Assembly (NCBI RefSeq): GCF_009184865.1 | Contig: NZ_CP045096.1 | Coordinates: forward strand, 7,874,001 to 7,938,000 | Source of the DNA: Streptomyces phaeolivaceus | GTDB taxonomy: Bacteria > Actinomycetota > Actinomycetes > Streptomycetales > Streptomycetaceae | DNA: 64,000 nucleotides | Direction of reading: 5' to 3' | Notes under the pieces: generated by a model | The model's database searches: none | What the model was told of the DNA's origin: nothing | Seen by the model: the letters and a program-made list of their open reading frames with translations, nothing else | Shown: positions 33,361 through 43,000 of the stretch, in pieces | Position numbering within the stretch: the stretch's first letter is position 1 | Layout of the letters: each line of letters starts with the position of its first letter | Translations under genes and position numbers: made by a program

Positions 33361-34260
33361 TCAGAAGCGGCCGGAGAGGAACTCGTCGTCCGAGTCGGAG
33401 GCGACGGCGGTGACGGTGTAGAGGTCGCGCCCCGCGTCCCGCCCGCCCTCGGCGTGGTTGTACTGGACCTTGAAGACATAGGTGCCGGGGGCGAGCGTGA
33501 CACCCGACTTCAGCGTGATGACGTAACCGATCTGGTCGGCGGTGGAGTTCTGGCCCACGGCCGCCTTGTCACCGAGGGAGGTCCAGGCGCCGGTGCTCGA
33601 CACACCGCCGGTCTGGATGACGCGGACGACGACCTTGAGCGAGGTCAGCGGCTTGGTGGACTTGACGGTGATGGTGCTCTGGTCCCAGAAGTCGTTGGAG
33701 TCGGTTTCCACGCTGCCGTCGGCCCAGAGGTAACCGGACGTCGTCTGCGACTCGGTGTTCTTGGTGGTCGTGGTCGACTTCTCCTCGGTGCCCGTCGAGC
33801 CGGACGAACCCGTCGAGCCGGAGCCGCCGCCCGTGGTGCCGTCGGTGTCGGACTTCGTCTCGGCGTCCGGCGCCGAGTCGGCCGCGCCGCCCGCTGCCGT
33901 GCCGGCGCCCGAGCCGCCCGAGACGGGGACGTAGACGACGTCGGGGTCGTCCTCGTCCTTCGTGCCCTCCCGCGGCGACGGGGCGGCCGACGCCTTCTCG
34001 GCGTCGCCCGGGGAGGAGTTCCGCCGGGTGGGCTCCTCGGCGGCCGTGGTCACCTTCCCGGCGGAGCCGCTGTCCCAGTCGATGGCGGCCACCGCCGTGG
34101 CGGAGCCGGCGATCACCAGGACCGCGGCGGCGGACCCGCCGACCGCGTTCCACACCCGGCGGCCGGGCAGGAAGCCGCGGAGCGGGGTGCGGGTCTTCCG
34201 GGCGAAGAGGTCGGCGAACTCGCCGTCCCTGCGGTCGCCGGGGGTGGGTGTGTGCGGCAT
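33361..34260 (-). CDS. Membrane-anchored Ser/Thr/Gly-rich hypothetical protein of the accessory locus
   Basis: 299 aa starting MPHTPTPGDRRDGEFADLFA. A single transmembrane helix lies around residues 38-60 (AVGGSAAAVLVIAGSATAVA), so the C-terminus is extracellular. A long disordered region rich in Ser, Gly, Asp and Thr (residues ~70-165) follows, then a ~125-residue beta-rich domain beginning at TTSGYLWADGSVET with VKSTKPLTSLKVVVRVIQTG and GTYVFKVQYNHAEGG. It is co-directional with the AAA+ gene 70 bp upstream and is probably part of that unit. Unrecognised family; could be a surface or cell-wall-facing partner. Confidence 0.65.
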   Translation of the reverse strand: MPHTPTPGDRRDGEFADLFARKTRTPLRGFLPGRRVWNAVGGSAAAVLVIAGSATAVAAIDWDSGSAGKVTTAAEEPTRRNSSPGDAEKASAAPSPREGTKDEDDPDVVYVPVSGGSGAGTAAGGAADSAPDAETKSDTDGTTGGGSGSTGSSGSTGTEEKSTTTTKNTESQTTSGYLWADGSVETDSNDFWDQSTITVKSTKPLTSLKVVVRVIQTGGVSSTGAWTSLGDKAAVGQNSTADQIGYVITLKSGVTLAPGTYVFKVQYNHAEGGRDAGRDLYTVTAVASDSDDEFLSGRF

Positions 34261-34329
34261 GGGGCGGTCCTTAGCGGGTTCGGGTTGTCCGTGGGCTGGG
34301 CTGCGGTACAGGAGGGTGCGCGGGGTGGC

Positions 34330-37023
34330 TCAAGGGGTCTGCGGGATGTCCTCGGGTCTGAGCGTCATCACGTCCGACTCCGTGGCGTCCGGCAGTTCGG
34401 CGATCCGGTACGCCTGGCGTTCCGTCATGGCCTGGAACAGCTGGCGGGCCGTACGGCCGTTGCCGAAGCCCCGGTCCCGGGGCATGGCGTCGAAGCGGGC
34501 GGTGAGCGACTCGCGGGCGTCCGGGGCGAGTTCGTACTGGTGCTGGGCGGCCTGGTGCTCGACGATGCTGACCAGTTCGGCGCTGCCGTAGTCCTCGAAG
34601 AGCAGGGTGCGGTTGAAACGGGAGGCGAGGCCGGGGTTGGAGCGGACGAAGACCTCCATCTCCTTGAGGTAACCGGCGACGATCACCACCACGTCGTCGC
34701 GGTGGTCCTCCATCAGCTTCAGCAGGGTGGCGATGGCCTCCTGGCCGAAGTCGTTCGAACCGGTGTACTGGGTGAGGGAGTAGGCCTCGTCGATGAACAG
34801 CACCCCGCCCCGGGCCTGCTGGAAGACCCGGGAGGTCTTCGGGCCGGTGTGGCCGACGTACTCGCCGACCAGGGCCGAGCGGTCGGCCTCGACCAGATGG
34901 CCGCGCTCCAGCAGACCGACGGCGGCCAGGATGCGGCCGTAGAGCCGGGCGACGGTCGTCTTGCCCGTGCCGGGGTTGCCGGTGAAGACGAGGTGGCGGC
35001 TGAGCGGGGGCGGGGCGAGGCCCATCTCCTCGCGGCGGCGGACCATCCGCATCAGCTTCACCAGGGACGAGACGTCCTGCTTGACGCGGTCCAGCCCGGC
35101 CAGGCCGTCGAGTTCGGCGAGCAGGTCCTCGATCGTGTCCTCGGGGGGCGCCTCGGTCTCCCGTGCCGTGGAGCCCGGGTCCGCGCCGGGGCTCCCGGAG
35201 GCCGCAAGGGACTGGTCCGCGCCGGTCGGCAGGGACGGGTTCCTCACGTCCCGGGAGAGGCAGTCGTCGAACACCGGGCGGGCGCCCTTCTCCAGCGCCA
35301 CGTCCTCCTCGGTGTCCCGGACCAGACAGCCGCGCAGCACGGGGGCCCCGCCCGCCGCGACATGCAGCGCCGGGAAGGCCGTACCGTCGCTGCCCGCCCC
35401 GGCGAAGACACAGTCCTCGAAGGTGCCGCGCGCCCTCTCGCCGACGAACAGGCTGTTCTTGCCGGTCCTGGCCACCGTGACGGACCTGACCCGGGGCTCG
35501 GCCCCCGGGCCCACCACCACACCGGAACCGGCCGCGTCCCGGACCGTGCAGCCCTCCACGCTGGGCGTGGCACGCTCGCCGATCACCAGCCCGGCCGTGC
35601 CGGACCCGCTGATCCGGCAGTCCCGCAGCACCGGGGTCGTCCCCGTGCCGCAGGAGATCCCGGCCCGCTCGGCGTCCGTGACGTCGCACTCCTCCAGGAC
35701 CACCGTCCCGGTCGACTCGGTGGTGATCCCGGCCCGGCCGCGCACCACGGACAGACCGCGCATCCGGGCCTCGGCCGCGCTGTCGATCCGTACCCCGGAC
35801 AGCCCGCAGTCCGTGACGCGCCCGCCCTCGACGGTCAGCCCGGCCCGGTCGGTGGCCCGGATCCCGTGCTCGGCCGTCGAGGCGATCCGGCACGCGGTGA
35901 GCGTCACCCGGGAGTCGTCGCAGGCGTGCACCGCGCTGAACGAGCAGTCCGTCATGTCCCCGGCGGCCATCCGGACCTCGGAACGGTCGCCCGCCAGCAG
36001 CCCGTTGGCGCGGCTGCCGGTCACCGATGTGCCCTCGGCGGTCAGCCGGGCCGTGCCCCGGGCCACCAGACCCGAGCCGTGCGCCCGGTCGACGTGGCAG
36101 TCCACCAGTTCCACGCGGCTCTCGCCGTCCGCGCTCACCCCGGGCCCCGAGCCGTCCCGCAGCCGGCAGTCCCGCAGCAGGACGTCACCGGTGCCGGAGA
36201 CGGCGACCCCGTCCGTGCCGGTGCGCAGGATCTCGCAGCGGGTGAGCAGGACACCGCCGTGCCCGCTCTCCCGGCCCGCGCGGCCCTCCGGGTCCTCGGG
36301 ACGGGCCGAACTGCCCAGCACCCGCACGCCCTCGGCGCCCGTCTCCGTGACCCGGCAGTCCAGCGCGGCGACGGCCGCCTCGTCCTCCACCAGCAGACCG
36401 CTGCGGCCCGGCCCGGAGATCCGGCACTCGCGCAGCACCGCGCGGGCGGCGCCGCGCACCCGGACACCGGAGCCGGTGACCCGCCGTACGGTCAGCTCGG
36501 CGGCCTCGGCGACGGCACGGGCGCCGACGACGACACCGGTGCCCTCGACGTCCTCGACCACGACCCGGGTCAGCCGGGCCGGGCCGGTGGTGTTGAGGTG
36601 CACGGCGGCCAGTTCGGTCCCCGACACCCGGCAGTCGGTCAGCGTCAGCGAGGCGTCGCCGCCCGCCTCGACCCGGCCGCCGGAGATCTCGCAGCCCACC
36701 AGCTCCAGGGCGCCGGCGGCCACCAGCGCGGCGGGCAGCGCCGGGTCCTGGCCGGTCAGGACGAGACCCTCGACCCGTACGCCCGGGGCCGTGACCTCCA
36801 GCACGGGGCGGCCGGGGGAGGCGGCCAGCAGCCGTACGGCGTGTGCGGGGCCGTCCTCGGGCAGCAGCCGGACCGCGCGGTCCAGGAGCAGCTGCTCGAC
36901 GTACTCGCCGGGGGCGATACGGATCTCGTCGCCGTCGCGGGCGGCGTGCACGGCGGAGGCGATGGTGCGGTGCGTGCCGCGGCCCTTGGGGGCCACCCGG
37001 TGCACGGTGGCGGTGGGGGTCAC
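34330..37023 (-). CDS. Right-handed beta-helix / CbbX-type AAA+ ATPase fusion protein
   Basis: An 897-aa protein; GTG 37023 overlaps the stop of the giant gene (GTGA, 37020-37023). Residues ~1-590 are a long stack of beta-helix (PbH1-type) repeats with alternating DC, GV and CRVSGT-type turns (TLTDCRVSGTELAAVHLNTT, CEILRTGTDGVAVSGTGDVL). Residues ~630-890 form a single AAA+ domain of the CbbX/SpoVK/EccA group: Walker A TGNPGTGKTT (Lys688), Walker B VLFIDEAYSL (Asp745-Glu746), sensor-like VVIVAGYLKEME and arginine-finger context GLASRFNRTLLFEDY. EccA of mycobacterial ESX systems uses a CbbX-like C-terminal ATPase, so this is a plausible chaperone-like ATPase of a secretion locus. Confidence 0.85.
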   Translation of the reverse strand: MTPTATVHRVAPKGRGTHRTIASAVHAARDGDEIRIAPGEYVEQLLLDRAVRLLPEDGPAHAVRLLAASPGRPVLEVTAPGVRVEGLVLTGQDPALPAALVAAGALELVGCEISGGRVEAGGDASLTLTDCRVSGTELAAVHLNTTGPARLTRVVVEDVEGTGVVVGARAVAEAAELTVRRVTGSGVRVRGAARAVLRECRISGPGRSGLLVEDEAAVAALDCRVTETGAEGVRVLGSSARPEDPEGRAGRESGHGGVLLTRCEILRTGTDGVAVSGTGDVLLRDCRLRDGSGPGVSADGESRVELVDCHVDRAHGSGLVARGTARLTAEGTSVTGSRANGLLAGDRSEVRMAAGDMTDCSFSAVHACDDSRVTLTACRIASTAEHGIRATDRAGLTVEGGRVTDCGLSGVRIDSAAEARMRGLSVVRGRAGITTESTGTVVLEECDVTDAERAGISCGTGTTPVLRDCRISGSGTAGLVIGERATPSVEGCTVRDAAGSGVVVGPGAEPRVRSVTVARTGKNSLFVGERARGTFEDCVFAGAGSDGTAFPALHVAAGGAPVLRGCLVRDTEEDVALEKGARPVFDDCLSRDVRNPSLPTGADQSLAASGSPGADPGSTARETEAPPEDTIEDLLAELDGLAGLDRVKQDVSSLVKLMRMVRRREEMGLAPPPLSRHLVFTGNPGTGKTTVARLYGRILAAVGLLERGHLVEADRSALVGEYVGHTGPKTSRVFQQARGGVLFIDEAYSLTQYTGSNDFGQEAIATLLKLMEDHRDDVVVIVAGYLKEMEVFVRSNPGLASRFNRTLLFEDYGSAELVSIVEHQAAQHQYELAPDARESLTARFDAMPRDRGFGNGRTARQLFQAMTERQAYRIAELPDATESDVMTLRPEDIPQTP

Positions 37024-40000
37024 AGGAGCTCCGTTCCGTCGGGGAGCGCGGCCGGGTCGAGGGTCAGCGGCTGCGGTGAGGTGGGTGCTGTCGGGGCGGG
37101 TGCGGTGGGTGCGGTGGTTGTGGGCGGGAAGGCGCGGGACGGCTGGATGTTGGCCGTGTCCTTGTTGTTGAGCCCGTAGCTGAGGGTGCCCGCGCCCAGG
37201 GCCTCGGCGGCCTGCCAGATCAGCTCACCGGGGCCGCCGCGGTGGAAGATCCGCGAGCCCGCGGTGGCGTGCCAGGTGTAGCGCAGGAGGCCGCTGGTGA
37301 TGCCGGAGAAGGCCGAGCCGGCCGCGCCCCAGGCACCGGCTTCGAGGGCGTCGAGGCCGGTGCGCTTCTGCCCGTTCACCCCGAACACGGCCGCGTTGAC
37401 GGCGTTGTTGACGAAGCCGGTGAGGACGCCGACGCCCAGGCCGTTGAAGAAGTCGTAGGAGCCGGAGCGCCAGCGGGTGGGGTTCTCGAACACGGTCCAC
37501 TCGCCGTCCCAGTCGTCGCTGGAGGCGAGGGGGTGGCGGTGCCAGTCCTGGCCCTGGTCGAGGTTGGTCAGGCCGTACTTGACGTAGCCGAGACGGGTGG
37601 TGTCGTAGGCGACGTTGACGCTGACGCGGATGCCGCCGCCGATCGCGCCGTTGAGGGCGGCCCGCTGCAGCGCGACGGTCGGGTCGAACTTGGTGTTGCC
37701 GAGGTCCGCGGTGATGGCGGAGACGGCGAGGCTGGTGCCGAACTCGATCAGATAGCCCATGGTGAAGTCCGTGACGGCCTTGCGTATCTGGTGCCGCCAC
37801 ATGGGCATCGCGGCCGAGGAGCCGTCCTCGACACCGGTCCAGATCTCGTGGAACACATCGCGGAACTCCCGGTTGAAGCCGCGCAGTTCGGCCGTGTAGC
37901 CGCGGAAGTCCGCCTCGCGGCCGATGAGCCGCCAGCTGCGGTGCCCGTCGAGGCCCACCTCCCCGCCGACCCTGGGCAGACTGCTGATCTCCGGCAGCTT
38001 GGCGATGTCGAAGTTCGCCCAGCGGCCGAAGGCGTCGGTGACCCAGACCCGTCCGGTGATGGTGCGCTGCGCCACCATCCGGCCGTCCTGGTACTCGCGC
38101 CACTGGCCCCACAGCGACTCCGACTCCCGGAACCGGCCCTCGACACCCTCCACCGGATCACGGCGGTGGAGCACCTTGCCCATGTCGAACTCCTGCCAGA
38201 CCTCCCGGTTCACGGTGGCCGACACATCCGGTTCGAAGTGCCGCGCGGACCGCGACAGCAGATCGGACAGGGTGATCCGGCCGGGGTCCACGGGCGGCGG
38301 GACGACCCGCTCGTTCACCGTGTACGCGTACTCGCGGACCCGGCCGCCGTCGCGGAACCGTACGACGTCGGTGCCGATGTGGTCGCTCCAGCGGCCCCCC
38401 GCGAGGTCCTGGTAGGTGCGGACGCCCTTCGAGGTGACCGTGCCGTCGGCGCCGGTCTTCTGCCAGGTCCAGACGCCGTCGGAGCCCCGGGTGGCGTCGA
38501 CCCAGACGGAGCCGTCGCCGGTGGCGTTGCGTTCCCGGATCGCGTCGCCCCGCCGCCCGTTCGGCAGCCGCTCGAAGTCGACGAACGAGTCGTCCCAGGT
38601 CCGGGTCCGCACCAGCGAGCCGCGGTTCTGGATCCGGACGCCCTCGGTGACCTCGCCGTCCGGGCCGGTCGCCTTCCAGGTCCAGTGGTCCTTGCGCGGG
38701 TTGCCGTGGGCCTCGACGTACAGGTCGCCCCAGTGGTCGCGGCGGCCGGTGATCTGCAGCTGGGTGTTCTTGTCCACCCAGACCCCGGAGACGTCGTCGG
38801 CGCCGATACCGCGCGCCGGGTTCTCGCCCAGGTACTCGCGGACCCCGGTGCCCTGCGAGCGCAGGGACAGCAGTTCGTTGCCGTCCGCGTCCTCGAACAC
38901 GTCCACGAAGCCGCCGTCTGCGGAGACGTGCCGGGTGCCGGTGGTGCCGCTCCTGGTGTCCAGCCAGGGCAGTTCGTACGCGTCCGCCGAGCCGTTCCAC
39001 TTCGGGGCGGTGCCCCACTGCCTGGGGTCGGTGGCGCTGCGGCCCACCTCGATGACGTTGCCGTTCTCCAGGGTGCGGGTCTCCCGGACGATCCGGCCGA
39101 ACTGGTCGATGTCCTGCCAGCCGCGGCCCCCGTGCGCGGCCAGCCGGACGCCCTTCAGCTCGGTGCCGTCGGCCGCGGTCTCCGTCCACTTGGACACCTG
39201 GAACATGGAGTCGCCGGTGAAGAAGTTGCGGAAGAAGCCGTCGAACCGGCCATGGCCCGCGCGCGGGTACCAGGCCGCCGCCGGGAGGCGCTGGTCGGAG
39301 ATCCGGGCGACGTGCAGGGTGCCGCCGTCGGCGAGCTGCGTGACCTCCTCGGTCAGCTCGTCGATGAAGTCGATCGGCTTGTTGTTCGGGCCGACGGCCG
39401 TGTGCACCAGGGGGTTCGCCCGCATTCCGCCGGGGGCCGGGCCGGACAGCACCGGGTGCTCCAGATACTGGCGGGAGCCGTGGTAGCCGTCCAACGGCCA
39501 GACGTCGCCCCGCCGCTGGGCCACGGCCCGCTGCCCGGTGGCCGGGTCGAGATAGGTGTCCTTGTAGCCGATCCTGGTCCAGGACCAGTCACGGGTGCCG
39601 TGCAGCACCTCGGTGCCGTTCTTGTCGAAACGCGTCCAGACCCAGTCGCCCTCCGCGTTCTTCTCCGCCCGGATCAGACCGCCGTCGAGGGTCTTGGTGT
39701 AGGTGCGTACGTCGAGGACGTCCATCGGGGCCCAGCGGTACGGCAGCGTGTCGTGGAAGGTCCGGCGGTCGCCGTCGAAGATCCGCTCCCCGGCCCGCAG
39801 TCTGTTCCCGGCCTCGTCGAACTCGGTCCAGCGGGCCCGCCCGGACCGGTCCAGATCGAGGTGCAGGACATTGCCGTTGCCGAGCACCTCCCGCTCGAAC
39901 AGCGTCACCTTGCCCTCGCCGATCAGCTTGACCTGGCCGGTGGCGGACTTCTCCAGCGTGGCCGTGTCGAAGCGGCCGGTGAGCGGGGTGCCCGAGGAGT

Positions 40001-43000
40001 CGAGCCGTACGGCCTTGCCCGTCGCGTGGTCGATCCTCCAGAACTGGCCGTTGGCCCTGCCGCCCTTGACCCGGACGGCGACGGTCTCCTCCAGGAGCCT
40101 GCCCGCCGGGTCGAACACCGTGCGCTCCAGGGGCTGGGCGGCCTTCCCGGTCGGGATCAGGGCGATCCGGCCGTCGTCGAGCAGCTCGGCGCGGAAGCCC
40201 GGCAGGTCACCACCCGCCCGGTCCAGCACCCGGGGGACGCCGCCGGGGGCGTCGGCGTCGAAGCGGAACAGGCCCCGGTCGCCGGGCAGGTGGACGTCCT
40301 GGAAGGCGTGCACGCCCTCGGGGCCGTAGTGCCAGTGCGTGGTGCCGGCCGCGTCGGTGAGGGTGAGGCCGCCGGGCACGTGGGTGCTCGGGGCGACCGT
40401 GAGGAGGTCGTCCGCCGGACGGGTGCCGACGAAGTCGACCGCGGTGGGCGTCCACGGGCCGCCGTCCGCCGAACGGCCGGCGACGCCGAGCTTCAGTCCG
40501 TCCAGGTCGGTCGGGCCGCCCCGCAGGAACACCTCCTGGTAGGTCAGCCCGCGGTTCGCGTCGAAGCCCAGCGTGATGTCGGACGGGGTGTGGTGCACGG
40601 TGTAGCGGCTGCCGCCGGGCCCGCCGTGCGGAGTCGGCGTGACCGTGAAGTCGCCGAGGACGCGGCCCGCGGGGGTGGCCCCCTGGAGGTCTTCCAGGCG
40701 GGTCGCGAGCGGCAGGTCCAGATAGTCGCCGAGGGCGGAGGCCCCCTGGCGCCGCAGTACCAGCCGGGCCTGCGTGGTCATCTCCCGCAGCTGGTCGCCC
40801 AGCAGCCCCGGGCGCAGACCGAGGCGGTCCAGCGAGAGGGCCGCGTCGTCGGCGAGCCGCTGGACACCGGGCAGGTCCAGGCCCTGGAAGGTGGCGGAGT
40901 CGGGCGCCGTGTGCAGGAAGTCCATGGCACCGGCGATGCCGGACATGTCGGCCGGGGCGCCCTCCGGCGCCGTACGCAGGCTTGAGGCCTCGTCGAGCGT
41001 ACGGCCGAACATGTCGGAGAGTTCGGCGTTGCTCAGGGCGTCGTCCAGGGCCTCGTCCAGGACCTCGTGCTCCGGGACGGAGTGGAGGGGGAAGCGCTCG
41101 CGCAGATCGCCGCCGAGGTTGCCCAGGTCGCCGAGGCCACCGAGTTCGTCCAGCCGGACGGGCGGGGTGTCGGACCCGGCGCCCTCGGTGAAGCGGAGGA
41201 ATCCGGAGCCCTCCGGGTCGGGCAGATCGCGGAAGGCGAGACGGCCGGTGTGATCGAAGTGGAAGCGTGAGCCGGTGAGGGTGTCGGTGAGGGTGAATCC
41301 GCCGGGCAGCCGCCCGGACAGCGTGTTGTCCACCCCGGTGAACCGGATGGAGCCGGTGGTGCCGGGAGGGCCGATCACATCGACCGCGACCCGCCTGGTG
41401 CCGTCCCCCAGGGGGGTGATCGTCACATCGAGCCGCATCCCCTGCGGCAACCCGTCATGGGCGAGAGCGGTCTGCCGGCCGAGGAAGGCGCCGTCCGGCG
41501 CGAATGTGAACCGGGTGGTGCCGGCCGGGTCGATGACGGCGAACCTGCCGCTGTCGTCGAGGAGTTCGACCGTGAAGTCCGAGGCGCGCACCGGTCCGGT
41601 GCCGCCGGGGACGCGGTCGGCCAGGTCGAGCCGGATCGAGCCCCGGGGCGCCTCGTCGGTCGCGGGGAGGCGGGTCACCCGCAGGTCGAAGTCCGCCAGG
41701 TCGTCGACCCCGGACAGTGGGACGCGGATCGGGTCGTCGGCGCCCCGGAGTCCGTCGTTCGCCTGCCGGAGGGCGTCGAGGCGTGCCTGGAGGGCCGAGT
41801 CCAGCTCGGCGTCCGCCACGTCGCCGATCTCCGAGAGCGCGTCGGTGCGTGGTGAGTCCGGGTTCAGGAGGCGGTTCAGTTCGTCGGTGGAGAGGGGGCG
41901 GATGTCCTGGGTCAGGTCGTTCCAGAGGCCGTCGACGAGGGACCCTTCCTCCGGGGTGGGATGGTCCAGTCCTCGGAGCGGGGTGGTGTGCGGGGCGTCC
42001 GGGCTCGGGAAGCGGTTGAGGTCGTCGAGGGGGCCGCGCGGGCCGCCCGCCTCGTCGAGCGTGCGCTCGAAGACACGCGCCACATCGCCCAGGTCGCCGC
42101 CGAAATCGGCGGGGCCGCCCAGGTCGTCGAGCCGGACCGGGGGAGTGCCGGGCGCGGCGTCCTCGGTGAAGCGGAGGAAGCCGGAGCCGTCCCGGGCGGG
42201 TACGTCCCGGATCACGAGCCGCCCGTTCGCGTCGAAGTGGAAGCGGGAGCCGGTGATGGTGTCGGTGACCGTGAAGCCGTTCGGCAGCCGTCCGGCGAGC
42301 GAGCCGTCCATGGGGCCCAGCCGGAAGGAGCCGGTGAGGTTCGCCGGCCCGGTCAGTTCGAGGACCCTGGTCGTGGTGGCGCCCGCTCCGGGGGTGATCG
42401 TCACCTTGACGCCCAGGCCCGCCGGTCCGTCCAGGCCCGGCAGGGTGAGCGGCAGCTCCTGCCCGCGCAGGGTGCCGCCGGGTTCGAACCGCCACACCGC
42501 CGTGAGCCCGCCCGTGTCCGCGACGGGCACCCGTACGGTCAGCTCGCCCAGCGTGCCGTCGGCCGCCCGGACCGGTGTGAGCGTCGCGCCCTGGACGGGG
42601 ACCCCGTCCGGGCCGACCACCCTCGGCATCGGGTTCAGGGCGTCGTCGGTGAGGCGCAGGGCCAGATCGGTGCCGGTCAGCGGCAGTTCCCGGTACTCCA
42701 GCCGCCCCAGGGCGTCGATCTGCCAGCGCACGCCGCCCTGCGGACCCGTGACGTTCAGTCCGCCGCCCTCGCGGAGGGTGACGTTCACGTTCTCCAGCCG
42801 CACCGGACCGCCCGGGGCGCCGAAGTCCAGCACATCGATCCGGAAGGACGCCGGCGCGAGATCGGTCGCCGGGAACTCCGTGACCCGCAGCCGCAGATTC
42901 GCCAACTCGTCGGCACCGGACAGGGCTACGCCGTCGAACCGGGCCGGGTTCAGCGGGGTCGGTGCGCCATCGCCCACGGTCGACGTGAACCGGGCGTCGA

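Noticed and set aside
34961-37171. A 736-aa plus-strand reading frame across the beta-helix/AAA+ gene
   Set aside because: Ser/Arg/Pro-rich antisense frame with no recognisable motif; AAA+ motifs are on the other strand.
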